From Priestia megaterium (GTDB lineage Bacteria; Bacillota; Bacilli; Bacillales; Bacillaceae_H), in the NCBI RefSeq assembly GCF_009497655.1, contig NZ_CP023317.1:1083501-1147500 (forward strand): a DNA stretch of 64,000 nt, given 5' to 3'. The notes under the pieces are model-generated. The model had not been told where the DNA came from, searched no databases, and saw only the letters and a list, made by a program, of their open reading frames with translations. The stretch's first letter is position 1. Each line of letters starts with the position of its first letter. The position numbers and the translations under genes were made by a program. Positions 14,401 to 24,256 of the stretch are shown here, piece by piece.

Positions 14401-15846
14401 ATGAAGAAAAATTCCATTTGGAAAAACATTGTTCACTTATTTATTAGTACGGTTGTATCACGTTTGTTAAATGCAGCTGCGCTTATCGTTCTGGCACAGT
14501 ATTTAAGCGCAGCTAGTTACGGAAGGTTCAGCGTAGCGTTAGCTTTTGCGATGATATTAGGCTACTTTACGGACGTTGGTTTAAGTAACACCGTGCTTCG
14601 CGAAGGATCTAAAAAGCAGGCGGACGTGGATCACCTTTTGTCATCGTATGTGAAAATGAGAATTTTGCTTTTATTTGCGACGTTTGCAGGGGCATATATA
14701 GTAATTTCCTTGTTTTATCACGAAGCATCACTTGTAAAAATGATGTACTACTTGATTGTGCCGATGGTAACAGGCCTTGCGATGCAAAGCATCGGGATTA
14801 CGTATTTTCAGCTTACTGAACAAATGCACCATTTAGGAGCCATTCGGATCTACTCAGCTCTGTTGCTGGTGGTTCTGCTGACGGTTGGAATGCTGATGCA
14901 TACAAGCCCATTTTTTATTTCGTTTTTGTTTGGCTTTTCCTATCTTTTAGCAGGGGTGTACAGTCTGTGGATGGTTGGGAAAAGAGTATCGTTTAATTTG
15001 AAAAAGCGAATTCAACGCGGGCTTTTAAAAAATATCGGCTCATTTATTGTAAGCGGACTGCTGATTATGCTGCTGCCGCAGCTTGGTCCAATCGTATTAG
15101 AAAATACGATTCCACTTGCAGCCGTCGGCGTGTTTGCCGTTGCCTATCGTATTCCATCGGCACTGTATCAAGTTCCGGGAATTGTGGCGGGTGCTTTTTA
15201 TCCAGTATTATTTCGCCACTATAATCATCATCAGACTGACAAACATTTAGAATTAAACATTCTTCAAGTGAAGCTTATGAGTTTAGTAGGGATGCTAACA
15301 GCGCTTCCTTTTTATCATTTATCTGATCTTGCCGTGTCATTATTGTTTGGAGACAAATGGGCTGCAGCAGGAGATGCATTAAAGTGGCTGTCGCTGATGC
15401 TGATTTTCCAAGGCTTAAGCGTAGCACTAGCAGACGGCTTAACAACAAAAGGACTTCAAGGAAGAAGAACGGGCGTTCAGCTGGTTGCTGTTGTATCGGG
15501 AATTGCTTTTTACTATTTTTTAAGCTCTGCTTATTCTGTGATAGGAGCCGTGTATGCTGCGCTTTTAATTGAAGGAATTTTATTTATTGGCTGCTGGTTA
15601 TGTAATCCGGAAAGACTGATCATCATGCGTAAAACCTTTCCGATTTTTGTTTGTTTATTTGGCAGTACGATTGTATTTACCACGCTGCTATTTTCACAGC
15701 ATCCGTTTATTGCGCTGTGTGTAAATATGCTGCTTGTGTTTTTGTTAACGCTGCTAGATAAAGAGATTCGAAATCAAGCGTTAGGATACCTGCAAAAAAA
15801 CAAACCACTAAACGTAGAGAACAGAAAGGAGGCACAAAATGGATAG
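14401..15846 (+). CDS. Oligosaccharide flippase (Wzx-type)
   Basis: This 481-residue MATE/MOP-superfamily membrane protein has about 12-14 hydrophobic segments. The N-terminal region (VVSRLLNAAALIVLAQYLSAASYGRFSVALAF) is characteristic of polysaccharide exporters. It should translocate the lipid-linked repeat unit of cluster A across the membrane. The last eight bases overlap the polymerase start, and an AAAGGAGG ribosome site for the polymerase lies inside its 3' end. Confidence 0.9.
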   Translation: MKKNSIWKNIVHLFISTVVSRLLNAAALIVLAQYLSAASYGRFSVALAFAMILGYFTDVGLSNTVLREGSKKQADVDHLLSSYVKMRILLLFATFAGAYIVISLFYHEASLVKMMYYLIVPMVTGLAMQSIGITYFQLTEQMHHLGAIRIYSALLLVVLLTVGMLMHTSPFFISFLFGFSYLLAGVYSLWMVGKRVSFNLKKRIQRGLLKNIGSFIVSGLLIMLLPQLGPIVLENTIPLAAVGVFAVAYRIPSALYQVPGIVAGAFYPVLFRHYNHHQTDKHLELNILQVKLMSLVGMLTALPFYHLSDLAVSLLFGDKWAAAGDALKWLSLMLIFQGLSVALADGLTTKGLQGRRTGVQLVAVVSGIAFYYFLSSAYSVIGAVYAALLIEGILFIGCWLCNPERLIIMRKTFPIFVCLFGSTIVFTTLLFSQHPFIALCVNMLLVFLLTLLDKEIRNQALGYLQKNKPLNVENRKEAQNG

Positions 15847-17041
15847 TGTATACGTGCAGAACCGAAAACCGACCGTTTTGTTTTGCCTTTTTGTTCTTGT
15901 TACATTAAGTAAATATAACGTCAATATTGGCTTTTCATTAAAGCCGTACATGATTTTTTTATTTGCGCTTCTGCTGCTGAGCTTTGCTTCTTTTTATGTC
16001 TATAAGCTCCAGGCGTATGAAGTGCTGCTGCTTTTATTTTATCTTTTTTACTGTATGACCGGAGCGTTTTCTCTGTACCCAGAAGCGAGTCTTCGTATTA
16101 TGCTAGGCGTTTTGCTTATCCTTGCCTGCTACTTTTTAATGAAATATGTGATAGCAGAGTTTCATAGCGGCAGTATCAAACGTGCGTTAACCGGAGCGGG
16201 CATTCTTTTTAACGGCGTGAGTTTACTGCTCTACATTGCGGGTCTTCAAGCCGTTCATTTTCAATTTGCCTCCGAAGTAGAAATTATTAAATGGGGCGTA
16301 ATGATTGACCGCAGCTATCCGCGTTTGATTGGCGTACTGGACGATCCTAATATTTACGTATTTTATAATACGCTGTTTTTTACTTACTTTTTAACCAACA
16401 GCGATAGTACTAAAAATAAAGTCGGACTTTTGCTTAGCACATTAGCAAGCGTATTAACGTTTTCCCGAGGCGGATTAATTGCTATGGTCGCCGTGTTGAT
16501 TCTGTATTTGCTCATTACTCGTTCGCTTAACAGTCTTAAAACAGCTCTTTCGTTTGTGTTTTTATTTGGTGTACTTGCTCTTATAGCTCATTTCATGACG
16601 AATTTTAACGTGTTCACCATTTTAACCGAACGAGCCGATGACTTTTTACATGACGGAGGAAGCGGAAGGTTTTCGCTGTGGAGCCGGGCATTCGAGTTTT
16701 TTTCATCGCATCCGTTTGCCGGAATCGGTGCTTTTAACTTTTCAGAGTACAACTTGTTCTACTACGGCGAAGCGCTGTACGTTCATAACACGTTTTTAGA
16801 AATTTTATCAGAGACGGGTATGATTGGCTTTTGCCTATATTTTAGCTTTTTACTTCTTGTGTTGCTTCAGCTTTTAAAACAAAAAATTCATAAACAAGAA
16901 CCTTACTTATTTTTAACGTTTATTGGTTTTTTGCTTCAAATGATGTCGCTTTCGTTAATTGTAAATGAGCTGTTCTTTTTATACTTAGCGCTGCTGTCAG
17001 GCTATTTACGAAATCATCAAAGTGAGGAGAGTGCAAAATGA
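15839..17041 (+). CDS. O-antigen ligase/polymerase (Wzy-type)
   Basis: This 400-residue membrane protein has about 10-12 hydrophobic segments. The Wzy/O-antigen ligase core is visible in the C-terminal half: GGSGRFSLWSRAFEFF, HPFAGIGAFNFSEY, and VHNTFLEILSETGMIGF. It is expected to polymerise flipped repeat units outside the membrane. It overlaps the flippase upstream and shares ATGA with the next glycosyltransferase, so the genes are translationally coupled. Confidence 0.88.
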   Translation: MDSVYVQNRKPTVLFCLFVLVTLSKYNVNIGFSLKPYMIFLFALLLLSFASFYVYKLQAYEVLLLLFYLFYCMTGAFSLYPEASLRIMLGVLLILACYFLMKYVIAEFHSGSIKRALTGAGILFNGVSLLLYIAGLQAVHFQFASEVEIIKWGVMIDRSYPRLIGVLDDPNIYVFYNTLFFTYFLTNSDSTKNKVGLLLSTLASVLTFSRGGLIAMVAVLILYLLITRSLNSLKTALSFVFLFGVLALIAHFMTNFNVFTILTERADDFLHDGGSGRFSLWSRAFEFFSSHPFAGIGAFNFSEYNLFYYGEALYVHNTFLEILSETGMIGFCLYFSFLLLVLLQLLKQKIHKQEPYLFLTFIGFLLQMMSLSLIVNELFFLYLALLSGYLRNHQSEESAK

Positions 17042-17823
17042 ATAACTTCAAATCTCAACCGGATCAGCCCCTCGTTTCAATTGTTACACCTGCCTATAAC
17101 TGCGCAGCCTTTATTTCATCAACTATTAAATCCGTTCAGCAGCAAACGTACCTCAACTGGGAGCTGCTTGTGATTGACGACTGTTCGACAGATGAAACGG
17201 CTGAAGTAGTAAAGAAATTCAGTAGAAAAGATCAACGCATTCAGCTGCTTCAGCTTACAAAAAATTCAGGAGCCGCAGCGGCACGCAACGAAGGTATAAG
17301 CGCAGCAAGCGGACGATTCCTTGCTTTTTTAGACAGTGATGATCTATGGCATAGGGGAAAACTTGCAAAACAAGTGGCTTTTATGCTTGAAAAAAACTGT
17401 GCTTTTTCCTATACGGGCTATAGCATTATCAATGAAAAAGGTGAAAAAACGGGTGTTGAAGTAAACGTTCCAAAAAGTATTGATTACAAGACGCTCGCGG
17501 GTAACACCATTATCGGCTGTTTGACAGTCATGCTTGATAAAAAACAAATTTCCGGGATTTTAATGCCAAACATTCAGCCAGAAGACACGGCGCTGTGGCT
17601 GTCACTGCTGAGAAAAGGCTATACAGCATACGGCCTTCAAGAGTCACTTGCTTATTACCGTCTTGTATCTCACTCGGTTTCTAGCAACAAGCTGAAAGCA
17701 GCGACGAGGTATTGGAAACTTCTTCGTAGACAAGAGCGGCTGCCGCTATGGAAAAGCGCCACTTATTTTGTGCAGTACAGCGTGAATGCGTACGCTAAAA
17801 GTAAAAACCTCTCAAAATCGTAA
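17038..17823 (+). CDS. Family 2 glycosyltransferase
   Basis: This 261-residue GT-A fold transferase has VSIVTPAYNCAAFISSTIKS at the N-terminus, DDCSTDETAEVV, and the metal-binding LDSDDLWH. Its place between the polymerase and a GT4 enzyme indicates a role in assembling the cluster A repeat unit on the cytoplasmic face. Start and upstream stop overlap as ATGA. Sugar donor unknown. Confidence 0.9.
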   Translation: MNNFKSQPDQPLVSIVTPAYNCAAFISSTIKSVQQQTYLNWELLVIDDCSTDETAEVVKKFSRKDQRIQLLQLTKNSGAAAARNEGISAASGRFLAFLDSDDLWHRGKLAKQVAFMLEKNCAFSYTGYSIINEKGEKTGVEVNVPKSIDYKTLAGNTIIGCLTVMLDKKQISGILMPNIQPEDTALWLSLLRKGYTAYGLQESLAYYRLVSHSVSSNKLKAATRYWKLLRRQERLPLWKSATYFVQYSVNAYAKSKNLSKS

Positions 17824-17836
17824 AGGATGTGGAGTC

Positions 17837-18904
17837 TTGAAAAACGTACTTTTAATCACGGATAAATTGATTACAGGCGGAGCAGAAACGTATTTTTGTA
17901 AGCTCGAAAATCAGTTGAATCATCCGGATATCACCGTGTATACAGCAGCTGCAATGGGAGAACTGTACAGCAAAATTCAATATAAGAAACGGTTCACGCC
18001 TTTAAGCAGAAAAAATCATCTTCACAATCTTTATGTACTTTGGAAAAAAGTTCGAACGTGTAAAATTGATATCATTCATGCTAACAGCCTGCGCATGGTT
18101 ATGTATGCAGTATGCGTAAATCGGATGCTGCGAAAAAAAGTAAAAATACTTTATACAAAGCATAATGTAACGGTGCTTGAACAAAAGGCAAAAAGCTTTT
18201 TTTGTAAACTCGTAAACTCTTATGTGCATGGAGTGATTACGGTCAGCCGTTTTGAACAAGAACAGTTGATGAACCTCGGCGTGAATAGCGGCAAATTAAC
18301 AACAATTTACAATGGAGTGGATTTAAATCAATTTGTATTTAAAGAAAAGTCTGCTTCACTCGATTGTCATATCGGTCTGTTGGCAAGAGCTTCAAAAGAA
18401 AAAAATCACGAGCTGTTTATCGAAATTGCCTCGCTGCTTCGAGATCATGAACATATGAAGTTTCATATCGGAGGAGGAGGACCTGACCTTCAGCGAATTC
18501 AAGAGCTTATTCACCAGCAGGGCTTATCTGAAAAGATAAAGATATGGGGAGAAGTAGAAGACCCTGAAGCATTTATTACGAAAATGGATATGCTTCTGTT
18601 AACTTCTCATCGTGAAGTCTTTCCAATGGTTGTTTTAGAAGCAATGGCCGTTGGTACACCGATGATTTCAATTGATGTAGGAGGCGTGAAAGAAGCGATA
18701 GCAGACGGAGACACAGGCTACTTAATCCCTGCGTATTCACCTCAAGCATTCGCAGAAAAAATTACGGCACTGTACGCCGAGCAAGAACAAAAGCAGCGTT
18801 TTGCTAAAGGAGCGAGAAAAAAAGTCGAGCAGCACTTTACGTCGAGTCAAATGATTGCGTCCACTGCTAATCAATACGTAAACATGAGCGGAAAAAGCTT
18901 CTAA
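17837..18904 (+). CDS. Family 4 glycosyltransferase
   Basis: This 355-residue GT-B fold transferase starts at TTG after GGATGTGGAG; an upstream in-frame extension lies inside the GT2 gene. It begins KNVLLITDKLITGGAETYFC, the usual GT4 glycine loop. IYNGVDLNQF is in the centre, and EVFPMVVLEAMAVGTPMIS is the donor-binding E-x7-E region. It ends directly in a terminator hairpin, so it closes the main cluster A transcript. Confidence 0.9.
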   Translation: MKNVLLITDKLITGGAETYFCKLENQLNHPDITVYTAAAMGELYSKIQYKKRFTPLSRKNHLHNLYVLWKKVRTCKIDIIHANSLRMVMYAVCVNRMLRKKVKILYTKHNVTVLEQKAKSFFCKLVNSYVHGVITVSRFEQEQLMNLGVNSGKLTTIYNGVDLNQFVFKEKSASLDCHIGLLARASKEKNHELFIEIASLLRDHEHMKFHIGGGGPDLQRIQELIHQQGLSEKIKIWGEVEDPEAFITKMDMLLLTSHREVFPMVVLEAMAVGTPMISIDVGGVKEAIADGDTGYLIPAYSPQAFAEKITALYAEQEQKQRFAKGARKKVEQHFTSSQMIASTANQYVNMSGKSF

Positions 18905-18921
18905 CACGGAAGCTTTTTTTC
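18891..18921 (+). terminator. Terminator at the end of the cluster A glycosyltransferases
   Basis: GAAAAAGCTT / AAGCTTTTTTTC flank a nine-base loop. The left arm includes the last codons of the GT4 gene. Confidence 0.8.
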
Positions 18922-19003
18922 TATGGAAACAGTGAACCACAGGTAGTCAAAACGCATAAAGTAATAGAAGCAGTACATGCTTTACAGCTGCTGAGAAAGC
19001 GAG

Positions 19004-20536
19004 ATGAATTTAATGGAAAACTGCAGTGAAGAAAGAATAGTCGACGCCGCTTGTTTTGGTGTGAAAAGAGACGGCGTGACGGATGATGCACCTGCGATAC
19101 AGCAAGCAATTGATTACGCAGCTGCCAACAAATTATCACGCGTACTACTAACAGGGAACTATACGTACGCCATCGCATCACCCCTTGTGATTAAGCCGTC
19201 TATTTCATTTGAAATGGACAGCGGAACCAAACTCAAAGTAACGGGGAATTACCATGTATTTACCCTTCAAAAAGATGCGTCCATTTCAGGTGGAACGGTT
19301 GAAGTAATTGACCCATCATTTACCTCTTCAGTCATTTACCTTCACGGATCGCAGCAATTAGAAACAGGAAACAAAACGACGATAAGCAACATCAGCATGA
19401 TCAATACGTCAGGCGCTTATAAAGGAAAAGGCATTTATTTTTACTGCCAAAAAGCGTGGGATTTTATCAGCTTTGTGAACGTATCCTTTGTACACCTTCG
19501 CAACTTTGAAAGAGGCGTGCTGCTGCAAACTGAAAAAATCACCAACATCAATACACCTGCATGGATCAACGCGAATAACTTTAGCTATTTATCCATTGAC
19601 GGCTGTCAGTATGGAATTGACGTAGCCGGCATCAGTGACGTGCCGTATGAAACGTCGGGAAACAGCTTTGTTCATTTTCAAATGCAGTGCCGCAGCCAAA
19701 CGAAACGAGCAATTAAATGTTCAGGTGCTTACAATACGTTTGAAGGGCATATTTGGGATACGTATTTAATGAACGGAGGAGAACCGCCCGTAGAATTTAC
19801 GAGTATCTCACATCGAAATCAGCTTGCCTCTAACCTTTTATCCACATCGATTTTAAACAACGGACAGTATAATGACATTACGTCTCCTTTTGAACAAACC
19901 CGAAATATATTTGCTCCAGGTCTTCCAGGAAAACCGGATATCATCGGCAATCAAGACGATATTTTTGTACAAGCTGATAAAAAATATACCGTCAAACAAA
20001 TCGCTGGAAAAGCTCCGTACGGAGGTAGCATCAGCAACTGCTTCAGCTTAGTTGATGAACAAAGCATGAACTACCTCGACGTGCCGGCTTCAGCTCCCGT
20101 TGTGATTGAAATGGACTTTACTGCAAATCCAATTAAAATGCTGAATATGGCCGGCGTTTCATTTGGATGGGGTGAGTCACCTAAAAATATTAAATTTGAA
20201 TATCTAACAGCACTAGACGGCGCGTGGACACCGGCAAAAGACGTAAAAAACAACTTAGGAAACACGGTAACGGCAGAAGTGCGAGCCAATACGCTGTATA
20301 AAATGAGACTTACGCTAAGTGAATACACAAAAGACCACAAGCGTTTTCGAATTAACCGCATCTTCGGTACGTCTTCTATGATGCCAGGTTCCTCTTGGGT
20401 GGCAACATCCGGAAGCAAAATGTATGGGAATCTGGAGTTTCAGCAAGGAAACAGCCTGATCCTTAAATCTCCTGACGGACAAAGCTGGAAGCTAAGCGTC
20501 GATAACACAGGGAAAGTATCAGGGACAAAAATCTAA
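19004..20536 (+). CDS. Right-handed beta-helix protein, pectate-lyase-3/polysaccharide lyase-like
   Basis: The 510-residue protein opens with the pectate_lyase_3 signature (FGVKRDGVTDDAPAIQQAID), followed by repeating short strands typical of a beta-helix to about residue 300. The C-terminal 180 residues are a separate beta-rich domain ending SWKLSVDNTGKVSG. No signal peptide is visible, so export is unexplained. An ATG four codons downstream is an alternative start, and neither has a strong ribosome site. Being at the end of cluster A, it may cut or modify that polymer; phage tailspikes share this architecture and are the alternative. Confidence 0.75.
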   Translation: MNLMENCSEERIVDAACFGVKRDGVTDDAPAIQQAIDYAAANKLSRVLLTGNYTYAIASPLVIKPSISFEMDSGTKLKVTGNYHVFTLQKDASISGGTVEVIDPSFTSSVIYLHGSQQLETGNKTTISNISMINTSGAYKGKGIYFYCQKAWDFISFVNVSFVHLRNFERGVLLQTEKITNINTPAWINANNFSYLSIDGCQYGIDVAGISDVPYETSGNSFVHFQMQCRSQTKRAIKCSGAYNTFEGHIWDTYLMNGGEPPVEFTSISHRNQLASNLLSTSILNNGQYNDITSPFEQTRNIFAPGLPGKPDIIGNQDDIFVQADKKYTVKQIAGKAPYGGSISNCFSLVDEQSMNYLDVPASAPVVIEMDFTANPIKMLNMAGVSFGWGESPKNIKFEYLTALDGAWTPAKDVKNNLGNTVTAEVRANTLYKMRLTLSEYTKDHKRFRINRIFGTSSMMPGSSWVATSGSKMYGNLEFQQGNSLILKSPDGQSWKLSVDNTGKVSGTKI

Positions 20537-20558
20537 GTGGAGAAATTATTTTTAAACC

Positions 20559-20587
20559 AGCTTCTTTTGATAAGAAGCTATTTTTTA
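20559..20587 (+). terminator. Terminator after the beta-helix gene
   Basis: AGCTTCTT / AAGAAGCT with a five-base loop and an ATTTTTT tail. Its right arm overlaps the SigD-type promoter of the next gene. Confidence 0.8.
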
Positions 20588-20596
20588 TGCCGATAA
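20571..20596 (+). promoter_or_regulatory. SigD-type promoter of the chemoreceptor gene
   Basis: TAAG, 14 bases, then GCCGATAA closely matches the flagellar/chemotaxis SigD consensus (TAAA-N15-GCCGATAT). It lies about 105 bases before the chemoreceptor ATG, a gene class normally under SigD. Confidence 0.6.
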
Positions 20597-20700
20597 AAAG
20601 TCACGAGCGTACTATGGATAGAACACCCCCAATGACCGATAGATATAACAAAGTGTGAAAATGAAAGCAGAAGAATACATCAGCGAAAAGGGGAAATGTT

Positions 20701-22413
20701 ATGGGGGCATTACGAAATCTGAGTATCTATCGAAAGCTGCTAGTCATGGTTATAATTTCAACAATTTCACTTATTGCAGTCGCCGTGATCAGCTATTTTT
20801 ACACACAGCGAATTGCTGACAGCTCGGAGTCTATGTACAATGATCGCCTGCAGCCAATCAGGCAGTTAGGGCAAATTCGTACGAATAACCGAGCGATTGA
20901 TGCCAATACGCTTGAAATGATTTTATCGAAAGATGAAAACTATCAGCGTAAGCGTCTCGATGAAATTCAAGAAAAAGAAGCTGAAAATAACAAGCTCATG
21001 GCGCAATACGAAAAAACATTTATGCTGGACAATGAAAAAGAAAAGCTCGATGTGTACAAAGAAAATATTAGTAACTTAACACAAGCAAGAAGTGAAGCCA
21101 TACAGCTTGCTCAAGATGAAAAAGGGGACGAAGCCTATAACGTTTTTTCTAAGCAAATCGTCACTCTGCGTACGACCATAAACAACACGCTAGATGATCT
21201 TCAAACGATAAATAATGACGAAGCAAAAAGCATTTACCAAAAAAATAAGCAAAGCGTAAAATCAGCCGTTACCACTCTATTACTCGTTAGCGCACTGGTT
21301 ATCCTGCTTACGATAGCCGTTGGACTTCTAATTGCAAGCATGATTACAAAGCCGTTAAACGATATTAAAAACCTCATGGAAACAGCAAAAGACGGGGATT
21401 TTCAAGTGCAAGGCACGTATGAATCTCAAGATGAAATTGGCTTACTTACAGCATCATTTAATAAAATGATTGGCGGATTAAAAGAAATGATTATGTCCGT
21501 TGGAAATATTTCATCGACGGTTGCGGCTTCTTCAGAAGAACTAAGCGCCAGCGCAGAACAAAACAACAGTGCTATTGAACATATTTCAAGCATTACTGAA
21601 AAACTAGCCTCAGGATCCAACCATCAAGTGAATCAAATTCAAGAAAGCTCCACCATTATTCACCGCATTACGAACCAAACATCAGAAGTTGTTGAAAACG
21701 TCGAGCACATTACCAAGCGAGCACTCGACACAGCTGCGTTTTCAAATAGCGGAACAGCGACCGTTGAAACAGCAGCCAAACAAATGAAATCAATCAACGA
21801 AAATGTCACTGAACTCTCATCTGTTTTTCAAGGCCTTAGCGAACACTCAGCGAAAATTAGTCAAATTAACGATGTCATTACAACCATTGCAGATCAAACG
21901 AATCTGCTTGCGTTGAACGCAGCTATTGAAGCTGCAAGAGCAGGAGATCATGGAAAAGGTTTCGCCGTTGTGGCAAGTGAAGTCCGTAAACTAGCAGAAG
22001 GCTCATCCAACTCAGCGAATCAAATTAAAGATCTAGTTAGCTTAATTCAAAGCGAAACAGCTCGGACGCTGCAGTCCATGACAACCACAACCAAAGAAGT
22101 AAAAGAAGGCCTAGCAGTAGTGGAACAAGCAGGTACGTCATTTATGCAAATTAACGAAGCGGTACAGCATGTAGTGGACCAAATTCAGCAAATCGGGAGC
22201 GCTATTCACAATTTAGCCAAAGATACGCTCGAAGTCCAGCAGGCGATTCACGAAGTAAATGGAATTGCGGAAGAAGCGGCAGCGGGGGCGCAAAACGTAT
22301 CAGCTACAACGGAAGAACAGCTTGCTTCCATGGAGGAAATTGCTTCATCTGCGATGGATTTAGCCAATATGTCAGAGGAACTACAAGAGCTGATTGCAAG
22401 ATTTAAAATCTAA
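20701..22413 (+). CDS. Methyl-accepting chemotaxis protein
   Basis: A 570-residue transmembrane chemoreceptor. It has a membrane segment at 12-33, an extracellular four-helix sensor (about 34-185) and a second membrane segment at about 190-215. A HAMP domain follows (about 215-268), then a long cytoplasmic signalling coiled coil. The hairpin tip that contacts CheW/CheA is clear: [20 protein letters not shown]. It is a single-gene unit between two terminators with a SigD-type promoter, so it belongs to the motility regulon although it sits between polysaccharide genes. The ligand is unknown. Confidence 0.95.
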   Translation: MGALRNLSIYRKLLVMVIISTISLIAVAVISYFYTQRIADSSESMYNDRLQPIRQLGQIRTNNRAIDANTLEMILSKDENYQRKRLDEIQEKEAENNKLMAQYEKTFMLDNEKEKLDVYKENISNLTQARSEAIQLAQDEKGDEAYNVFSKQIVTLRTTINNTLDDLQTINNDEAKSIYQKNKQSVKSAVTTLLLVSALVILLTIAVGLLIASMITKPLNDIKNLMETAKDGDFQVQGTYESQDEIGLLTASFNKMIGGLKEMIMSVGNISSTVAASSEELSASAEQNNSAIEHISSITEKLASGSNHQVNQIQESSTIIHRITNQTSEVVENVEHITKRALDTAAFSNSGTATVETAAKQMKSINENVTELSSVFQGLSEHSAKISQINDVITTIADQTNLLALNAAIEAARAGDHGKGFAVVASEVRKLAEGSSNSANQIKDLVSLIQSETARTLQSMTTTTKEVKEGLAVVEQAGTSFMQINEAVQHVVDQIQQIGSAIHNLAKDTLEVQQAIHEVNGIAEEAAAGAQNVSATTEEQLASMEEIASSAMDLANMSEELQELIARFKI

Positions 22414-22447
22414 GAAAAAGCATGGAGCACTAGCTCCATGCTTTTTG
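22414..22447 (+). terminator. Terminator of the chemoreceptor gene
   Basis: AAAAAGCATGGAGC / GCTCCATGCTTTTTG with a four-base loop starts right after the stop codon. Confidence 0.88.
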
Positions 22448-23040
22448 TGAAAAATAAAAGTGATGATGATTGATGAAGCGGATTCTTATTATAAGCATCA
22501 AGAAATGGCGCTTTATTATAGATTAATACAATTTTAGAACAAATATAGTTACTACAACGAGTCTCTTGCTTCTTTTACTTTAAGAGGATAAGACCGCTTT
22601 TAGTTTACAATTCGTCCATTAGAAAAGAGCCGAAAGTGAAGTTTAATTTTGGTGTGAAGAAATGTAATGGAGGTTGAAGTCTAGAGCATATTCAAGAATT
22701 AGAAGACTCTGTAGCGAAGTGGATTAAGTGCTTAACTCAGGAAGGCAAAGCATCGCCTCTTTAAAGTTTTTTTCTTAATATAGTAAAATTGTTCACCCAG
22801 TATTATAATAAATGGTTTTATTTAGTTTTTATTCCTAGTTATAAAAATTTTTTGAAGGTTGAAAGCTTTACCCGTAGATATGCTAAAGAGGATTAGTTTA
22901 TATTTTTTTAGTAGGCAACTTCAATAATAGAGGAAGATGAAACCCTATTTAGACAACTTCAAGAGAATTATCATTATAATTTAACTGTATACAGACGTAG
23001 GTATATATGATTATAATATGGTTATTAATGTAATTTTTGA
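22448..23040. other. Gene-free A+T-rich gap before the dehydratase gene
   Basis: About 590 bases with no convincing gene. A short frame at 22687-22764 (HIQELEDSVAKWIKCLTQ...) looks protein-like but has no start or ribosome site and may be the tail of a lost gene. TATAAT at about 23013 could be a -10 for the dehydratase. Base composition becomes visibly more A+T-rich here. Confidence 0.5.
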
Positions 23041-23051
23041 GGGGGATAATA

Positions 23052-24047
23052 ATGAATTTGTTGGTCACAGGAGGGTTAGGGTTTATTGGAAGTAATTTTA
23101 TAAAATTTATGCTTGCAAGTTACAAAGAATATAAGATTGTTAATTTAGATAAAATTACTTATGCAGGAAATTTAGATAACTTAAAAAAGGTGAAAAATAA
23201 TAGTAGTTATAAGTTCGTTCAAGGGGATATATGTGACGCGAAGTTAGTAGAAACTGTGATTAAAGAGGATAAAATAGATGTAATAGTTAATTTTGCCGCT
23301 GAGTCTCATGTCGATAGAAGTTTTCTAACGCCTCATGTATTTGTCCAGACTAACATTATGGGAACACAAATATTATTAGATTTAGCGATGAAAAATGGTA
23401 TTAAGAAATATGTACAAATATCGACAGATGAGGTATACGGTGAATTGGGGAATGATGGTTATTTTAATGAAAAAACCCCTTTATCTCCCACAAATCCCTA
23501 TTCAGCGAGTAAAGCAGGAGCAGATTTTATAGTTAAAGCTTACCATGATACCTATGGAATTGATGTGAGTTTTGTGCGTTTTGCCAATACTTACGGACCC
23601 TTTCAATACCCTGAAAAATTGATTCCAATGACAATTACAAATGCGTTAGAGAATAACTATATTGCTGTCCATGGTAATGGAGCAAGCATACGTGACTGGC
23701 TATTTGTAAAGGATAACATACGTGCCATTGATTTGGTTATTCATAAAGGTAAACCAGGAAATGTATATAATATAGGGGCTCGAGAAGAGAGGAGCACTAT
23801 AGATGTGGTAGAGACAATTTTAGAAATATTGAATAAGCCAAAAAGTTTGATACATTTTGTAGATGACCGACTATCCCAAGATTATCGATATGCTAATGAT
23901 CCCACGAAAATTATGGAAGAGTTGGGATGGGCTCCTACTTACGATTTTAGAGGAGGGATTCTTGAAACAATTAAATGGTATCAACATAACGTCACTTGGT
24001 GGCAACTCTTAAAAGATAAAGGAAAAGAGAGTTTGTTATTAGGCTAA
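23052..24047 (+). CDS. rfbB: NDP-glucose 4,6-dehydratase (RmlB/RfbB-like)
   Basis: The 331-residue enzyme converts dTDP-glucose (or a related NDP-glucose) to the 4-keto-6-deoxy sugar. It has GGLGFIGSNF for NAD binding, STDEVYGELG with the catalytic Asp-Glu, YSASKAGAD (Tyr-x-x-x-Lys), and RFANTYGPFQ. The ATG at 23052 follows GAGGGGG; an ATG further upstream has no ribosome site. RmlA, RmlC and RmlD partners are absent nearby, so the usual rhamnose pathway is not complete here. It may feed one of the flanking glycan clusters or use elsewhere-encoded partners. Confidence 0.88.
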   Translation: MNLLVTGGLGFIGSNFIKFMLASYKEYKIVNLDKITYAGNLDNLKKVKNNSSYKFVQGDICDAKLVETVIKEDKIDVIVNFAAESHVDRSFLTPHVFVQTNIMGTQILLDLAMKNGIKKYVQISTDEVYGELGNDGYFNEKTPLSPTNPYSASKAGADFIVKAYHDTYGIDVSFVRFANTYGPFQYPEKLIPMTITNALENNYIAVHGNGASIRDWLFVKDNIRAIDLVIHKGKPGNVYNIGAREERSTIDVVETILEILNKPKSLIHFVDDRLSQDYRYANDPTKIMEELGWAPTYDFRGGILETIKWYQHNVTWWQLLKDKGKESLLLG

Positions 24048-24256
24048 ATAAACATTTGTCTGATAATCTGTTTATTAATCAAGAAACTAATGAAGACTTA
24101 ACCAGAAGATAAAAACGAATGTATAGACAATAAAATGCCCTTTTAAATATGGTTTCTTAGTGAATATATACCTATTTATCTTAAAGGACTTCCTTTGTAA
24201 CCAATAATGTAGTATTTTGAAGGTATTTGATAATAATGGAAAGGAAGTTATATTAG

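Noticed and set aside
22480-22640. Possible IS3-family transposase remnant (fragment resembling YYNE-type C-terminus)
   Set aside because: Only a few residues resemble the family, several stops interrupt it, and no terminal inverted repeats or target duplication were found.
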